DNA of 34,770 bases from Lachnospiraceae bacterium. Its GTDB lineage: Bacteria > Bacillota > Clostridia > Lachnospirales > Lachnospiraceae. The position numbers and the translations under genes are program-made. The notes under the pieces were generated by a model that worked only from the letters and a program-made list of their open reading frames with translations, ran no database searches and was not told the DNA's origin. The stretch lies in the NCBI GenBank assembly GCA_016281085.1, contig JAEEHY010000075.1, positions 1 to 34,770 on the forward strand. The letters run 5' to 3'. Each line of letters begins with the position of its first letter. Within the stretch, counting starts at the first letter, position 1. Shown here in pieces: positions 33,601 through 34,770 of this stretch.

Positions 33601-34770
33601 AATTGAATACGATAACTGCAATTTGACTTTACCGGATGTAAAAAGAAGCGGGTGTGAAGGGCAGGGAATATATGAAGTTACGATCGGAAGATATGATTCT
33701 CCCGGGGAGCAGATACAGGGAGACTACAGGCTGAACCTTGTGAAAGACGGAAATCTTATAATATGCGGAAGCTCCGGGAGCGGGAAAAGTACAATGCTCC
33801 AGACATGGATATACGGTCAGATGGTGAACAGGACGCCTGATGAAATAAGCTTCTATATAGTAGATTACAGTAATGGTATTCTATCCTGTTTTTCGGACAG
33901 TATGCTGGTTGGCTGCTATATAACAGAGGATACACAGGACAGGCTTAAGAACCTGTTTCACATGCTGATGGAACTTATGAACGAAAGAAGGACAGCATGG
34001 TCCGGGATAGGATTTGCCCAACGTCTGGCTTTGAATGATCTGACGGAGCCTGCTGTGGTACTGGTTGTGGATAATTACGGAAATTTCAGGGAAAAGACGG
34101 ATCAGAAGTACGATCGTGAAATGCTTGAGCTTATCAAGTTCGGAGAAACCTATGGCATTTTCATGATATTGAGCGGAACAACGATAGGAAACTCGGATAT
34201 TCCGTCCCGTCTGTTTGAAAACTGCCGGACAGGGATATGCTTAAGGCTGAATGATAAATACCAGTATTCCGACTGCTTAAGAGAAATAAGGATACCTATC
34301 CTTCCGGCGGACGGCATAAAAGGCAGGGGTCTTGCAAGGATAAACGGTGAGATACTGGAATTTCAGGCCGGTCTGTGTCATACGGGAAGTGATTATGAAA
34401 GGAGCGGCTGGATACAGGCACAGATTGAAAGGTTAAACGTTTGTTACAACGGAATGAGTGCTGTCAAGGTACCTTATATACCGGAAGATCCCAGTATAGC
34501 GGATCTGAATATATGTACTGTTGACAGGACAGATTGGGGTGATGGGATACCGCTTGGATATGAAACGGAAAGCGGTAAGCCGTGGACTATACCGTTTGGA
34601 GATATGAATATTGTCGTTGTTGCGGGGAGAAAGGGAAGTGGTATGACAAACGCCTGTCTGACGGTTGGATATTATGCCGAAAGGACCGGCCGGATCGTCA
34701 GGGAGATTACATCCGTTGAAGAGCTGCTTTCTGAAATAAGAGAATCTTCCTTATATGTCAATGGAGAACA
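30623..34770 (+). CDS. essC: Type VIIb secretion system FtsK/SpoIIIE-family ATPase EssC (3' end beyond window)
   Basis: An open frame of 1382 codons runs off the window; family members are near 1480-1500 residues, so roughly the last hundred residues are missing. An FHA-like N-terminal region (around residues 120-230, with SLGRSINQTIS...DTHL) is degenerate. Two membrane segments lie at about 270-295 and 308-330. ATPase domain 1 has an intact Walker A GMTGSGKSE (Lys709) and Walker B LIIIDEFAEL (Asp813, Glu814). Domain 2 has an intact Walker A GSSGSGKST (Lys1055) but VVDNY (Asp1150-Asn1151) at Walker B. Domain 3 has GRKGSGMT, with Met1341 replacing the lysine. EssC drives export of WXG100/LXG substrates at the membrane. 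GGAAGGAG precedes the ATG. The other secretion genes must lie downstream or elsewhere. Confidence 0.93.
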   Translation, partial: MRTIIRFCNSYALEEFVYTGLQTEGQEEFRDIRLRRERFGLSSDQVISMSISLHSVIINEDLSNACFIKLGRSDTRENVITEDTELRLITKGKEEIRMYVFFETESEMCFYRMERGRAVSLGRSINQTISCIEDAFLADTHLMLRAANDGGRLNVKGREGCYLNTQYVGHMESAAVGYGDVITAGDIRILWLDDCIGIEKLTGYTTKTGGNRLCIVRLEKPEKYNDMVLKPGSDLKKEFIPSPRSMGVTDNSEIELDPPPPRKEIRKQPAVLSVGPAFTMAVPMSIGCGLYIYSASGSGFAGSAAYMYTGLVTAITSALLGVMWAVINIRSQKKILRGEEELRNRTYAEYIRKSNRKILEKYRYNSNILLRNYPSVAELAGSNYMSCLWSREIKDVDFFKYRLGTGSVAFEAQIKVPKERFQMVPDELSELPSMLRNKYSYMHDVPVCIDLATDRLIGFVSSAPDELLQMFLNISLQIAALSDPYLVKMLFLFSENLISEKAVEIMHWLPHVQDVDEHRVCLDKDRCSDEICLLEQEIRGVNSEDVKYIILTDDYRNITPALRREASVSICLFAGEYHSLPASCGKVVRNDTSFRGMVSTGEGNIRKEIKFDNISLKDAVGFVRRLAGVRYIKEGGHREIPSKVTLPQLFGVKLISDELVIENWKKNNTGYSIRAPIGMAEDLRVIYLDLHEKMHGPHGLIAGMTGSGKSEMLQTLILSLAVRYPPSEIGFFLIDYKGGGMANLFEKLPHMVGSISNLSGNMIHRAMVSIRSENERRQRLFLKAGVNSIKDYGRLFGLGRVDEPLPHILIIIDEFAELKREEPEFMKELISVAQVGRSLGVHLILATQKPSGTVDDNIFCNSRFRICLRVQDKQDSNDMLLRPDAAYISNPGRAFLQVGNDELFEAFQAAYTMEPYVEDSNQTKVCLVDRYGRRHEIELPEKDGKINGSDNWEDESYPTHFSMILDTLIRCYGSAEYPVISKLWLPVLPEKIEIEYDNCNLTLPDVKRSGCEGQGIYEVTIGRYDSPGEQIQGDYRLNLVKDGNLIICGSSGSGKSTMLQTWIYGQMVNRTPDEISFYIVDYSNGILSCFSDSMLVGCYITEDTQDRLKNLFHMLMELMNERRTAWSGIGFAQRLALNDLTEPAVVLVVDNYGNFREKTDQKYDREMLELIKFGETYGIFMILSGTTIGNSDIPSRLFENCRTGICLRLNDKYQYSDCLREIRIPILPADGIKGRGLARINGEILEFQAGLCHTGSDYERSGWIQAQIERLNVCYNGMSAVKVPYIPEDPSIADLNICTVDRTDWGDGIPLGYETESGKPWTIPFGDMNIVVVAGRKGSGMTNACLTVGYYAERTGRIVREITSVEELLSEIRESSLYVNGE

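Overview
The window looks like chromosome of a low-to-moderate G+C, spore-lineage Firmicute, most likely a Lachnospiraceae-type Clostridium relative. The basis is the protein sequences (RecA, RNase Y, PolC, a four-subunit pyruvate:ferredoxin oxidoreductase, SigH), the strong AAGGAGG-type ribosome binding sites, Firmicute-type LexA boxes and the gene orders ispG-polC, yicC-gmk-rpoZ, rimO-pgsA-cinA-recA-recX-rny and cysE-cysS-mrnC-rlmB-sigH. Species cannot be named from sequence alone. All protein genes lie on the + strand. The only - strand genes are two tRNAs, each facing the end of a + strand transcription unit.

Layout. 1-1536: a repeat element with 16-bp terminal inverted repeats, a glutathione peroxidase and an AlkZ-related protein. 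1563-6187: a promoter and a two-gene unit encoding a membrane-anchored Ser/Thr kinase and a large, acidic, Ig-repeat surface protein. 6261-12014: a second repeat copy in the leader of ispG, which is translationally coupled to polC. 12067-15240: a promoter and porCDAB. 15253-19100: a promoter, a third repeat copy and the housekeeping run yicC-gmk-rpoZ-rimO-pgsA. 19190-23670: a CinA-like protein that lacks the usual N-terminal domain, then recA (two LexA boxes), recX (with a 31-bp palindrome inside the coding sequence) and rny. 23671-24060: a series of stem-loops and tRNA-Met. 24125-30142: an unrecognised lipoprotein, ispF with a Cys-rich tail, cysE, cysS, mrnC, rlmB and sigH. 30173-30293: tRNA-Thr and its promoter. 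30623 to the window end: essC of a type VIIb secretion system, cut by the window edge.

How the genes work together. ispG and ispF serve the MEP isoprenoid pathway. porCDAB links pyruvate, CoA and ferredoxin. cysE and cysS supply cysteine and load it on tRNA. polC, recA and recX act in replication and recombination. rny, mrnC, rlmB, yicC and rimO form an RNA-processing and ribosome-maturation group. The least explained parts are the leader repeats, the kinase/Ig-protein operon, the recX palindrome, the IspF tail and the start of the secretion locus.
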